Origin: Misgurnus anguillicaudatus
Lineage: Eukaryota > Chordata > Actinopteri > Cypriniformes > Cobitidae
Assembly: GCF_027580225.2 (NCBI RefSeq)
Contig: NC_073346.2
Location: 10,628,001-10,692,000 of the forward strand
Reading direction: 5' to 3'
DNA: 64,000 bases
The translations under genes were made by a program, and so were the position numbers. Shown piece after piece: positions 12,910 to 24,330 of the stretch. The notes beneath the pieces were generated by a model that did no database searches, had not been told where the DNA came from, and saw only the letters and a list, made by a program, of their open reading frames with translations. Position 1 is the first letter of the stretch, and each line of letters starts with the position of its first letter.

Positions 12910-15900
12910 ATGGCGAAATGTAAAACAAACTGCATTGAAAGGCCTCTGTCTCTGGCCTTTGAAAAGCTTGGTCATGTTGTTGGTAGATATCCAGAGCTGT
13001 TTATTTTATCAGCTATATGTGTGGCTGCTGCCCTTGGATCTGGCTTCATCTTTCTTCACGAGAGGAAGGCAAATGATATTGAAGACCAGTTTACGCCTGT
13101 CAATGGACCGGCTAAACAGGAGAGGAAGATTGTAGAGGAATATTTCCAACAAACTGAAGAATTTTCTCATCTGCGGCTTTCTTCTGAAGGATCTTATGCG
13201 TCTTTGATCGTTACAGGTTTGGAGGGAGAAAACATCTGGACTGAGGATGCTTTTAATGACATTATAGAGCTAGACAGACGAGTGAAAAATATGACGACAG
13301 GAAACACTTTTCAAACCCTCTGTGCCAAAACAAAAGGAAAGTGCATGTCAAACGCAATTTTAGACATAATAAATTACAATCCTAAAGAAATCCATTTTAC
13401 AACCATTAGATATCCTGTGAATAATGGCACATTTTTAGGAACAACTGTTGGTGGTGTAGAGCGTAAGACAGGAAGCTCAGAGATAAGCAGTGCTAAAGCA
13501 ATCAGACTTTTTTATTTTCTACAAGAAGAAAACTCAACAAAAAACAATCTGTGGCTTGATGACTTCCTGAAAATTTTCTCAAACTATTCAGAACTGAAAA
13601 CTGTAAGTACTATTATGATGAGTTAAATGCATGTATTTTAACAAAGTAATGTGTTAAAATGTGTTTTTATTTAATTCAATGCTGAAACGTTCATAAATAA
13701 AGTTCATTTTTACATGTACCACATTAATATTCGTCATGTCCAGTAACTTGGAGTTGAAAGTCATTTGTACAACTGGTTAAATTTATTTAGATTATTTATT
13801 CAGTTCATTTACTTGATACCTAGCTGCACTATGTTTTATATCATCAGTTTAAACAATCTTAAAAGTACAGTAAGAACAACTAACAATTCTGCTTTTATTT
13901 ATTTTTTTTACAGGTGCATGTCTCTTACTTCACATCTATGTCCAGACAGACTGAGCTTGAGACCAATTCAGACTCGGTTATCCCACTCTTCTCTCTAACG
14001 TATTCCCTGGCCATTACCATTTCAATTCTTTCTTGTCTGAGGTAAGACAGAGAAATTATTTAGTCTAGACATTTATTAACAAAAATCAATTGAACAATTA
14101 TCTCTTTATACGTCATGGAATTTTTCCTTATCAACGTTTTTTTTGTCAGCCGAACCCTCTTGACCTAAATTACTTTCTTGAAGTTCCCCCTGAGATTGTA
14201 TTTATATTTCATTAATTTAATAGCACATTTACATGTCAAACATAAAAAACATTTATTGTTCTTTTGTTTTAAAGTTTCTAGCAGTATTATTTAAGGGTCT
14301 GGGGACACAGAAAAAGGTTGTGGGAGTGCCCCATTTGTTGGCGTTAAAATTGAACAAAACTTTAGCAAACCATAGTCTTACAGCTGATTCGTTGCAAAAC
14401 TGAATTGTACTAAGATGAAACTTGCTACACGTAATTACAATCATGACCTGGGTTTCGTCATCTATTTCGGCTCAAAAATATGATTTTTTTTATTTTTTGC
14501 CTATATCTATTGCAAGGATTGGTCAACAATCATAATATAACATTAGATTTCTTGAGGCATGCCAAGTCAAACAGTACCTAATGTTGGTTGGATTTGAGGC
14601 AGTATGTTCACCAAACTTACTTATTACCGGTTCTGTATCTGTTCATTTTGCATAAGTTCTCAGTTGTTTTTATATATTCTAGTGTTGTGTATGTAAGTTT
14701 GTTATAGAGATTTTTTTTTTACTTATTTATTTAGATTTTATAATTTAATTATAATTGATTAATTTTTTTTCATTAACTCTCGTACCCCCTGCCACTCCTC
14801 TTGCGAACCACCAGGGTTTGGGCGAACCCCAGTTTGGGATTCCATGATCTACATAAATATTATAACATTAACATAACATTATATCTATTATCTCTACAGG
14901 TTAGATTGTGTTCGAACCAAGGTTTGGGTTGCTGTTTCTGGTGTCATCTCTACTGGTTTGGCTGTTTTAGCCAGTTTTGGATTGCTGCTGTACTGTAGGA
15001 TGCCTTTTTCTATGACAGTGGCCACATCCCCCTTTCTTATTCTTGGTAATTTTAATGCTGTATGATGAGCAAATATACATATTTTTGTTTATTTATTTAC
15101 GGGTGTATATTCTGTGTTTTTCTCTAGGTATTGGCGTTGATGACATGTTCATAATGATCTCCTGCTGGCAGAAAACTGAAGTTCATAAAGCAGTTGAGCT
15201 TCGTTTAGCAGAAACGTACAAAGAGGCTGGCGTGTCCATCACTATCACCACGCTGACAGATGTGCTGGCTTTCTACATCGGCCTCATGACGCCCTTCCGC
15301 TCGGTTCAGTCCTTCTGCATGTACACCAGCACAGCTCTTCTGTTCTGCTACATCTTCAATATCACCTTCTTTGGTGCGTGTCTCGCACTGAACGGACGGA
15401 GAGAGAAAGGCAACAGACACTGGCTGACCTGCATGGAAGTCCCAAAACCCAATGATGATGATGATGATGATGATGATACTGGTAATATTTGTTGTGTTGG
15501 TGGAGCTTATGATAAAGACACTGAAACTGATTTGGCAATGCCAATGGATTCATTCTTCAAAAACTATTACGGCCCTTTTCTGACAAAGACCTGGGTTAAG
15601 ATCTTGGTGTGTTTGTTTTATTCTGGCTATCTGGCAGTCAGTATCTATGGATGCTTCCAAATGCAGGAAGGTCTAGATCTGAAGCATTTAGCAGCAGACG
15701 GCTCATATGTTGGTAGTTACTATGACAATGAAGATAAATTCTTCTCTGCCTTTGGTCCTAATGTCATGTTAGTTATAAAGGATGAAGACTTTCAGTACTG
15801 GAATTCAGATTCGCGTCAAAACCTCAGCTCATGTTTGAAAATGTTTGGCAGTCTGTCAATGGTGTCTAAAGAAGTTTCATGCATTTCTTGGCTTGATGAA

Positions 15901-16806
15901 TATATGAAAATTGGACAGATTCCTGGTGTAAATTTAAACAATGAAACACAATTCAAACAACATTTAACTGCATTTCTTAATGTTTCTGGTTTTAGTCAAG
16001 ATGTTAACGTCACTAACAATCGCATTCTAGCATCACGTATGTTCATTCAAACTGTTAACATCACGACAGCAGTCGATGAGAAGAACATGCTGAATGCATT
16101 TAGAGAAACAGCAGATAAATGTGTAAAATTACAGACATCCATTAATCTAACCGTCTATCATCCTGCATTTATCTATTTTGACCAATACACTGAGATAGTC
16201 AGTAATACAATTCAAAATCTAGTAGTAGCTACATGTGCAATGTTAGTTATTTCACTCCTGCTAATCCCAAATCCTCTCTGTTCTATCTGGGTAACATTTG
16301 CTATTGGATCTGTCATTGTAGGTGTGACTGGTTTTATGGCATTATGGGATGTTAGTTTAGACTCAGTATCTATGATTAATCTGGTTATCTGTATTGGTTT
16401 TTCTGTGGACTTCTCGGCTCACATATCTTATGCTTTTGTGTCCAGTGAGGAACAGTCAGTGAATGATAAAGGCATAGATGCCCTCTATAAACTGGGCTAT
16501 CCCATAATACAAGGTGCTGTGTCCACTATTGCAGGTGTAGTGGTGCTCGCTGCTGCAAAAAGCTACATCTTCAGGACCTTCTTTAAAATCATGTTTTTAG
16601 TCATAATGTTTGGAGCGGTTCATGGCATTATGTTCATACCGGTGTTTCTCACTTTATTTGGGATTTGTGGTAAGGTGTCTCGTACCAAACCTGAAACAAA
16701 TGAAACGCCTGAGGGCTGTAACAAAGTGATTCCACGAATATCAGTAGAAATGAGCCCAAAACTACCACAGACAAATGGGGGATTTATTGATTTGGATTGT
16801 TACTGA
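12910..16806 (+). CDS. ptchd3: PTCHD3-like patched-domain (sterol-sensing domain) membrane protein, 4 exons, 881 aa
   Basis: Exons 12910-13602, 13914-14041, 14900-15045 and 15128-16806 join in phase with AG/GT borders (GTAAGT, GTAAGA, GTAATT donors; TACAG, TACAG, TCTAG acceptors) and give an open 881-codon frame. The protein shows the RND/Patched layout. TM1 is near residues 27-48, followed by a large non-cytosolic loop. A sterol-sensing-domain-like block comes next: IPLFSLTYSLAITISILSCL, then VAVSGVISTGLAVLASFGLL, then FLILGIGVDDMFIMI with the family's acidic GVDD motif in TM4. After a second large loop comes a second membrane block with GFSVDFSAHISYAF, the matching acidic motif of TM10. Residues 432-439 are eight aspartates encoded by a (GAT)8 run. 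In mammals PTCHD3 is testis/sperm-associated; the transported substrate is unknown. Fish carry several PTCHD3-like paralogues, so the exact orthologue is uncertain. A degraded duplicate lies at 22321-25817. Confidence 0.88.
15454..15477 (+). repeat. (GAT)8 trinucleotide run coding for poly-aspartate
   Basis: Eight perfect GAT codons inside exon 4 of the ptchd3-like gene, encoding Asp 432-439. The run lies in the non-membrane segment between the first membrane block and the TM that starts the second half. It is likely length-polymorphic by slippage, always in frame. Confidence 0.95.
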
Positions 16807-17123
16807 GAAGTCAAAACAGAAATCTTTCTTTAGTGCACAACACTAAACAGTCTTTAACAAGGGGTTCATTTTTTTTTATTGAATTTTTTTAGGGCAAACT
16901 GTCACAGTCTGAATTTTATTTATCATTATATATTGTCATCATCGCCACCTGTTGCTCATTTGTTTAATTGTCTTCACCTGTCTCTTGTCAGCCATCCTCA
17001 TGTATCTAAACCACCCTTTGTCTCTGTCCGATCTTGTCTATGTATGGACAGTATAATCTATGTTCCTGTGTATAACCTATTTAACTATCCTTAAAACTAT
17101 TATAATCATATTATCATATAAAA

Positions 17124-17129
17124 AATAAA
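17124..17129 (+). promoter_or_regulatory. Candidate poly(A) signal of the ptchd3-like gene
   Basis: AATAAA, 318 bases after the stop codon, is the first perfect hexamer I noticed downstream. Use is unproven. Confidence 0.45.
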
Positions 17130-17636
17130 TATTTAACATTTAGTAATCTTTGTAACTATGAAGTATTTTTAATCTTGTGTTTCTACATGGATGCAGACAA
17201 AGGTCTGCTCTACTTGAAAAATTACTAGTGGGTTACCATGATTTTCCTACTATTAAGTCAGTCGTCCGCACTTATAAACAGCAATAAGGAGGGTTATGGT
17301 TTAACAGTCGAAAACATGAAATGTGTAAACGTTTTTGAAAGGTAGTGTCCTAGTGATTAAGATGTGAATTTTTTAGGTTGTTAATGGTTTAATCAATGAG
17401 ATATATAAAAATAGAATAAAAATTTAAAGGCGCTCTATGCATTTTCTGCGGTTTTGTCAAACAGCGACCCCTAGAGTCGCTGGAGAATACTGTCGTAATT
17501 TCCCACTCCCACTCTAGTACACCTCCAAAGATAATGAGCAGGTAATGTTTCACAATTTCATACAAATATTAGGCTACTGCATAGTCTACTAAACTACAGA
17601 TGATGGTAATAGGATAATAAGAAGTTTATTCCAAGT
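17130..17636. other. Intergenic DNA, no feature seen
   Basis: AT-rich spacer between the ptchd3-like gene and the hAT element at 17645. Confidence 0.4.
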
Positions 17637-17644
17637 GTAGAGTG

Positions 17645-18678
17645 CAGGGGCGTCGCTAGACCCCTTTTACTGGGGCACGTGCCCCAGTGTAAATCTTTTG
17701 TGCCCCTGTGTAAATCTCAAGTTTGCATTTTAGCAGTTAACTAGTTTATTCCTTTACAAAGACAATCGCGGCAAAACGGATCTATATGCAATGTAGTTAC
17801 CCAATTCACGTTTGAAAAAGCGACGCAACAGTCGCACTGACGCGTGCACGCCTCAATTCATGTCCGCGTCCGCGCACGGACATGAATGGGTGCGTGGACG
17901 CGGACATGAATTGAGGCGTGCACGCGACTGTTTTGCCGTGCGCAGCCGCATACAAAGTACACGCGATTGAGTTGGTTTATGAAAACATGACGAGACTAAA
18001 GTAAGTTTCTAAATAATAATGAAAATCTTATTTTTTACCCGTCATTAACGCATGTGATGGACATCAGAAATGTTTTGTGCAAAGCAAGAAAAGGGAAGGA
18101 AAAATGAGAGATGATGAATTTAAGGGAGTAAAGACACATAACATCTTACCCTGTCAGGGCTTAAACATTAGAGTGAAAATTTCAGGAAAACCTCTGTCAA
18201 TAGTCTATAAAATTGCATTGTTCACATACAAAAACTGTGTTACACTGTTCTGTATTTTCAGATATGAAATTAATATTTAGTTCACTAGCTCTAGGTCATT
18301 ACATAATCAGTTAGCAGTAACTAAGATAGATTTTTTAGTAGTCATAAAATGAAAATATTCTTAAAAATAAAAAAAGAAGTTATTAATCATTGTTATGTAA
18401 AATGCAAATGTGCATAACATTTTTTTCTCTCCAGCCATTATTTCCAAACATTTTATGCCTTTAAACATGTTAATTATGTTGTATATATGTATATATGAAG
18501 ATGATACTTAAATATTTTTAAATAAATGTTTGTCTTTCCCAGTACTTGTTGCAATGTTGGAATAGTGGGTTAAGCAAAGGAAATTGTATCTTGCACACCG
18601 CAGGCTTTCAAGAAAAAGTAAAAAAAAAAAATGGGGGGCCTGTGCCCCAGTAGAGCTTTATGTCTAGCAACGCCCCTG
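17645..18678. mobile_element. Non-autonomous hAT-type transposon (1034 bp) with internal GC-rich hairpin
   Basis: Ends CAGGGGCGTCGCTAGAC and GTCTAGCAACGCCCCTG are inverse with one mismatch. A perfect 8-bp duplication GTAGAGTG lies at 17637-17644 and 18679-18686. A long hairpin sits at about 17845-17930: GCACGCCTCAATTCATGTCC returns inverted as GGACATGAATTGAGGCGTGC. No transposase frame. Confidence 0.92.
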
Positions 18679-18686
18679 GTAGAGTG

Positions 18687-19285
18687 CATATAATAATAAA
18701 GTAGCCTACCGCGTTTGCTGGCTTATAACGTTTTTACATGATTGCAGCTAAATCACAAGTAAACAGTCTATAGTCTATGTCTACTGTATAATTTCATTTG
18801 TGTTCTTATATTGTAATGTAAACATTACAAAATGCCATGACAAGGTTAATTGTGTACGTTGAGTACATTTCATAACATTGGTCGTTATAATGTCACTATA
18901 CATGATTACTGCTATTTATCATAATAGTTTGCAAATTGTGCATGTTTACACTATTTACAACCTCTAGGCTTATTTATGTCCTGATAATTATGTGAGATAT
19001 TGACAACTGTTGTCATGATAATCGCATGACATACTACAAGCAAGCGCAACAACATACAACATAGACCGCAAACAAGTTTACAAATAAGAGATTTACTTAC
19101 TAGTCCATCAACAAGATCGCCAGATCAGCATCCCATCCAGTGCTGTCTTTTAGCTCATGCCAACGAGTGGGACCTTTGTCCGGTTTCTAACGCGGTCAGA
19201 TTCTCTTTTCCTACTCTCTTCCGAACGCGCTTTCTTAACTTTTAAATCGTTTAGCCTCACGTCTCAAATTCGCACGTGCAGTTGT
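18687..19285. other. Intergenic DNA, no gene seen
   Basis: No coding or RNA feature recognised. Confidence 0.4.
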
Positions 19286-19288
19286 TGT

Positions 19289-19437
19289 TATAGGCTTGAT
19301 CGACTTCATGCGGCGCTGCAAGAACCGAGAGCCAGATGACGTCAAAGTGCCGTCTCGGATCATTCTCGCGGTACTTTAACGTCATCCGGCAGTCGGTTCT
19401 TGCAGCGCCGCACGAAGTTGAACAAGCCTAATGTATG
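19289..19437. repeat. Large GC-rich inverted repeat (foldback)
   Basis: Left arm CGGCGCTGCAAGAACCGA (about 19310-19328) returns inverted as TCGGTTCTTGCAGCGCCG (about 19393-19411). Pairing extends on both sides: CTTCATG with CACGAAG outside, and GATGACGTCAAAGT with ACTTTAACGTCATC inside. Only about 20 bases remain as a loop. No terminal repeats or target duplication were recognised. Confidence 0.8.
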
Positions 19438-19576
19438 TGACGTCGTTGCCGTAAAGCAAGTCGTGATTCTCGTGAGATTTGTCAGGGGCGGTTCTCTCAG
19501 GCTTGCATTACTGGTTTTGCCAGCGGCGTCCTCCCCGAGCTTCAACAGGAGGATGATTCGCCCTTTGAAGCTGTTA

Positions 19577-20230
19577 TATTAAATAAGGGATAATGTAGAG
19601 GCAGCCGGTAGTTATCGGGAAATAAGCCCGGACAGTGTGATCAGGACCCGACGCGAAGCGGAGGGTCTTGCATCACACTGAAGGGGCTTATTTACCTGAT
19701 AACTACCGGCTGGCTCTACATTATCCCGCTTATTACACGGCTACTTGCCACATAAGAAAAAAAACTGGACATGAATATGAATTTGAAACATTTTATTGGC
19801 ATATTTGTTTTAAATTAAAATTTTTATCCTTCCGCGAAACTTTGCACAGATGCATAAAATGATCGTAATACCTTATTAAGATCTTCTGCTTCATACTTGT
19901 CTGTCTCCATTTTTTTCTCTTTTAGCCAGTCTTTGAGAAGTTTTAATGCCCATTCTGGTTTTTTTTTGTGTGTTGGCTTCGTAGCTGTCATGCTCTATTT
20001 TGTCAAGTTCAGTCAGCTCTTTCCATTCTTTATTGTGGTTGTCCAGTGTTTGTCACAAGATGGCGCCAAACAGTAATCTTTGTTGGCGCGGAGGGATTTA
20101 AAACATGCAAGTAGCACCGGCTATGCGTTATTAATTTGGAGCGGTTATTATTTGAAAAGAACGAACCTGCAAATGTCTCAACTGACCAATCAGAATCAAG
20201 CATTCCAGAGAGCCGTGTAATAAGGTAAAA
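19577..20230. repeat. Complex foldback element
   Basis: TAATGTAGAGGCAGCCGGTA near 19590 returns inverted as TACCGGCTGGCTCTACATTA near 19703-19722. The segment GCTTATTACACGGCT near 19728 returns inverted near 20213 as AGCCGTGTAATAAGG. These nested pairs suggest one or two palindromic MITEs; the ends and superfamily are unresolved. Confidence 0.55.
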
Positions 20231-20904
20231 TAACTGCATAGTGTGTCTTTAAGGGATTGAATAGATATGGTACCATGAAGAATTGAATGAGCTACAATAT
20301 TTAGCCTCTTCTGTGATAATGGGTACACATGACTAATTCAAAGTAAACATATTTGTTTTTCAAATTGTATTATTAGTAGTTACAGGATAATGCTGTGTGT
20401 ATTGGCATGATTCTATGTGACTATTGATACGCAGTTATTTCATAATTACTTTATATAAGTCTTCGTTAATTTATAGTTCTGCAGAATTTTTTTTTAACAT
20501 TCAGTAGTTAATAATGATTATTAATTAATATGTTACTAATTGTTACTTAACCCAAACATTAGTTTACTATTACCTATTTATTAGTTAATTATTCTTCTTT
20601 AACACTGAACTCTACTAATAAAAAATGCAGTACTAACCATTTTTCTGCATAAGTTCCTGTGTAACAACCTATTAAGTATGGACCAATAATTCTAAAGTGT
20701 TACTTTTTTTCAAAGTGTTACCTAATTGGTGTTTGGTGTAGGAACAATTTGCAAAAACTTGCCTGTTTTATAGAGGTAAAACATTTTTATGAAGAGTCTT
20801 GAGACAGGTGAGAATCAATGATTGTCTCATCAGCATGGAGTATGCGCGCCACCATTTTAGATCATACAAAACTCACTATGTTATTTCCACTCAAAAGTGG
20901 CATA
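20231..20904. other. Intergenic DNA, no gene seen
   Basis: No coding or RNA feature recognised. Confidence 0.4.
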
Positions 20905-21066
20905 TTGATTTAAATAATCTTAAATAATTAAATATAAATAAGTAAACAATACTAATAGTTTTCTCTTACAAACATATCATTTTGCTAATTATTAACCCAT
21001 TGGATAACTGTTACCTTAAAATGATACTGCATGTTAATATTATATAAAATAATAAATGAATATCCT

Positions 21067-21118
<52 letters not shown>

Positions 21119-21525
21119 CTCTCTCTCTATCTCATGATTCTGAATCAAAACTATTTGACCTCTGCTCTGGTATGTTGAGTTTTGTGAAATCGGCCATCAG
21201 CTTGTGCATCACTGTATTGGACATTTGCCTTTCCAGAAGCTAGAGAGAAATTATTAACTATGGTGAGAGATGCTCTGCTGAATTAAATCTGTTTCCTTAA
21301 GGAACAAGGATCAAGGAAATGCAATATTTACAGTAATGCTCACAGTTAATGTTTAAAGGCAGTATCATCTGTTTTTATGTTAACCATTAGTGGTCCTGTC
21401 CATCACTGCTGAAATCTTTGTAAAGTCAATGTCTAACCAGCAAAACTATGGAAATTTTAGGATAGAATTGTAATTTGTTTGGCTGGTCAACAGCTCCATC
21501 TGCAGACAAACATGATTTGGACCCA
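20905..21525. repeat. Copy B of the ~600-bp duplicated segment
   Basis: Collinear with 8005-8600, with shared words TTAACCCA, GATAACTGTTAC and AAGGAACAAGGATCAAGGAA. It differs by an expanded (CT)n tract at about 21064-21128 and small indels. It lies about 0.8 kb upstream of the broken ptchd3-like copy. Confidence 0.65.
21064..21128. repeat. (CT)n microsatellite
   Basis: About 60 bases of CT repeat with minor interruptions, inside the duplicated segment. The equivalent site in copy A (about 8155-8170) is much shorter. Confidence 0.95.
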
Positions 21526-22320
21526 AAAAATGTAACAAGGCTTAGTTGTGTGATACCATACTAAAATGCTAGCTACGACATCACTTGAACAAACACAGAT
21601 CTGCAGTAAAAGTTTGTTATATTATAAATGAGTGTTTACTGTTTTAACATGACACACTTTCAATCAATTATTTTTAATAAAACTTTACTAGCAAATGTTT
21701 AAAGACCCTTTAAACTGTTTTGGCTAACAATCTAAGAAACAATTGTCCGAGTATTTGGAAAGGTTACGATAACAGCGATATGAACATTATGCTATGAGAG
21801 GCAAACCCTAATTGACATCGACAACATTTGAATTAAATTCATTTGTCGATTTTTTTATACCCATGATACAAATCCACAAACATACAAAAACTCACAGCCA
21901 GATGTTAAAATAATTGCATATCTACATCAAAGTGGGATTACGTTTGATGCATTTCTGTTACGATACTAGAAAACAGTGTTTTGATGGCATGAAAGTAAAT
22001 TTCTTCATCATATGTTTTTTTTGTGTACATCAACCGTATATATAGAACAAGGGGTAAACATGCAAGGTAGATATAATTTTTAAATAAAAAGTTGCTAATA
22101 TTTATAAGATGTAAGACTGGTTTCACAGACAAGGCTTAACCCAGGACTATGCCTTAGTTAAAGTAACTTAAATAAAACATTACTGGTGTGTATCTTAAGA
22201 CAAATCAATGACACTGGCATATTTTAACATCTGCACATGCAATTTATTTTCAGTTGAGACCGCTAAAACATGTATCTTATATCATGTACATTACTTAGAC
22301 AAGTGAATAGTATAAAAGCA
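21526..22320. other. Intergenic DNA with part of a fish MITE
   Basis: About 22110-22265 resembles the GGTTTC-CAGACAGGGCTTA MITE family that also occurs at 55820-56030 and 58549-58790. No gene seen. Confidence 0.4.
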
Positions 22321-23230
22321 GGTGACACTTTTATAAACCTTTGTGCCAAAACTAAGGGAAAGTGCGTGTCAAATGCAATTTTGGACATCATAAATTACAA
22401 TCCTAAAGAAATCCATTTTACAACCATTAGATATCCTGTGAATAATGGCACATTTTTAGGAACAACTGTGTTGTTGTTATATGGTGTAGGATGAACCCAA
22501 ATGCAGACAGTGGTGGATGAACAAAAAGACTTTTAATATATAATAAACAGAAAACAAAACCCACGAGGGGGCAAAACAACAGAAGCAGGATGATATAATG
22601 AACACTAAACTGTACAAGACATAAGACTACACTAACACTAAACAGGATCACACTAAACAATAAACAAGACTGAACACTAAATATACAACACACTTGACTA
22701 GACTAGACTCAACTTGACAGGGTACTCACGGGCATGGAAACAATGCACAAGCACCGGACAATGAATACAAGAGGATTAAATAGGGTAACAAATCAAGAGG
22801 GGAGCAGAGGGCTATTTCATAAAACTCGCTTGGAAAAGCGAGGATTAAAGTTACAAACTCGACTTGAATTAACCTAACAAATGAGGCGAGGCTAAAGCGG
22901 TTTCAAAAAACGCAAATGAAGCTTACGCAATCCAACTAATGTGATCCAGATGTCCCGAGTCAAGATAATTGCGCGTGCACGCTATTCTTGAGCCGCCCTA
23001 GAGGTCGAGCGTGGATCAAATCGATCAAAGTTAAAGAGAAAGCGGTAATTTTTGATTAAAATGTATGAAAATGTACTTCTGACTGAAAATTATAATACTG
23101 CTGCAATAAACAAACCCATAAAATAGTTGAAAAGTCCTTATGGATTAAATCCTTGCATGCAGGAACTAAATCTAAATATATTGTCTTAGTTTAAAGTGAT
23201 CACATGAAAGCGTGAAACACTGTTAGAAAT

Positions 23231-23290
23231 GATGGCCTAGTGGTTAGTGCTCTCAGCAGCGCATGCGGAGATCCGGGTTCGATCCCCGTC
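23231..23290 (+). ncRNA. tRNA-like sequence (SINE head or tRNA pseudogene)
   Basis: Contains an A-box-like GGCCTAGTGG (about 23234-23243) and a B-box GGTTCGATCCC (23276-23286) at typical spacing, preceded by GATCCG. It resembles the 5' part of a tRNA-derived SINE. I could not fold a complete cloverleaf with a confident anticodon, so a functional tRNA is not claimed. Confidence 0.5.
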
Positions 23291-23929
23291 AATGCTTATG
23301 TGGCTATGCTTTGCTCCTTTTTATATACTGTACTTTTTAAAAATAACACAAATCTTAACTTTTAAAAGACAATTTGTAGTTTACTAAGTAACCTATATAA
23401 TACATTTTTAGCAGATGAATGATTTTAATATATTTAACTTTAAATGTAACTTAAATTTAAAGTTTTTTTTATTTGGGGGTACATTTCAAAAGCAGCAACT
23501 TGAGTGGACAATAAAGTAACAGGTGAAAATAAAACATAAATATATTGTTCATAAGAAGTGTAGTTGATTTAAGCATAATCATAGAAGTGTCTAATCTCAT
23601 AATGTTAGCTGCCAAAGATGTTAACTGGCAGTGAGGAGAGCACTGGCATCTATCAGCAGCACAGCTTTACCCCTGCAGATGAACTGAGGTTGAAAGAAAA
23701 AAATGTGGGTCACTGAGAGCATGGTGGGTGAACAGCATCTGCATTTCTGAATTTACAGTAGTACAAGAAATGATTGTGTAAAATCATAAATGTTATTCTT
23801 GACCAATCATTATTACTTGACATGTTACTCAAAACATTTTTGATGGCAAATTATGTGTGCGTTATAGAGTCACAAGTCATCATGTTAAACCCTGGGAGTA
23901 TGAGAGATTTTAAACCACTGGTTTATTAT

Positions 23930-24330
23930 CACACTGTTAAAAAAATTAGCTGTAGTTATGCAGCTGTTTGCCAGTAACTCATGCAGACCTAAAGGTTTAT
24001 TATTCACTGGCAACAGCCTGCTCAAAGCCAAATCAACATCAAACATTAACAAGTCTATGATTTTACAGCATAAAACCATAAAATAACAGCCCCATGCAAA
24101 GCATCCTGTGAACCAGAAATCCTCATTAACCTTTTTCTGTTGTTTCCTTCATATTTTGGTTCCCAGAATGCTTTGCATGAGGCTGTTATTTGATGGTTTT
24201 ATTCTGTAAATAAAAAGACTTGTTAATGTTTAATGTTCATTTAACTTTGAAAAAACTGTTGCCAGTAAATAACATACATATAAATCTACAGTAAGTTACT
24301 GGCAAACAGCTGACAGTAATACTGTAAGTT
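23930..24330. repeat. Large palindromic MITE-like hairpin
   Basis: Outer arms: AGCTGTTTGCCAGTAACT near 23960 returns as AGTTACTGGCAAACAGCT near 24293. Inner arms: AACAGCCCCATGCAAAGCAT near 24085 returns as ATGCTTTGCATGAGGCTGTT near 24169. The two halves form a stem of more than 100 bp with bulges. Confidence 0.75.
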
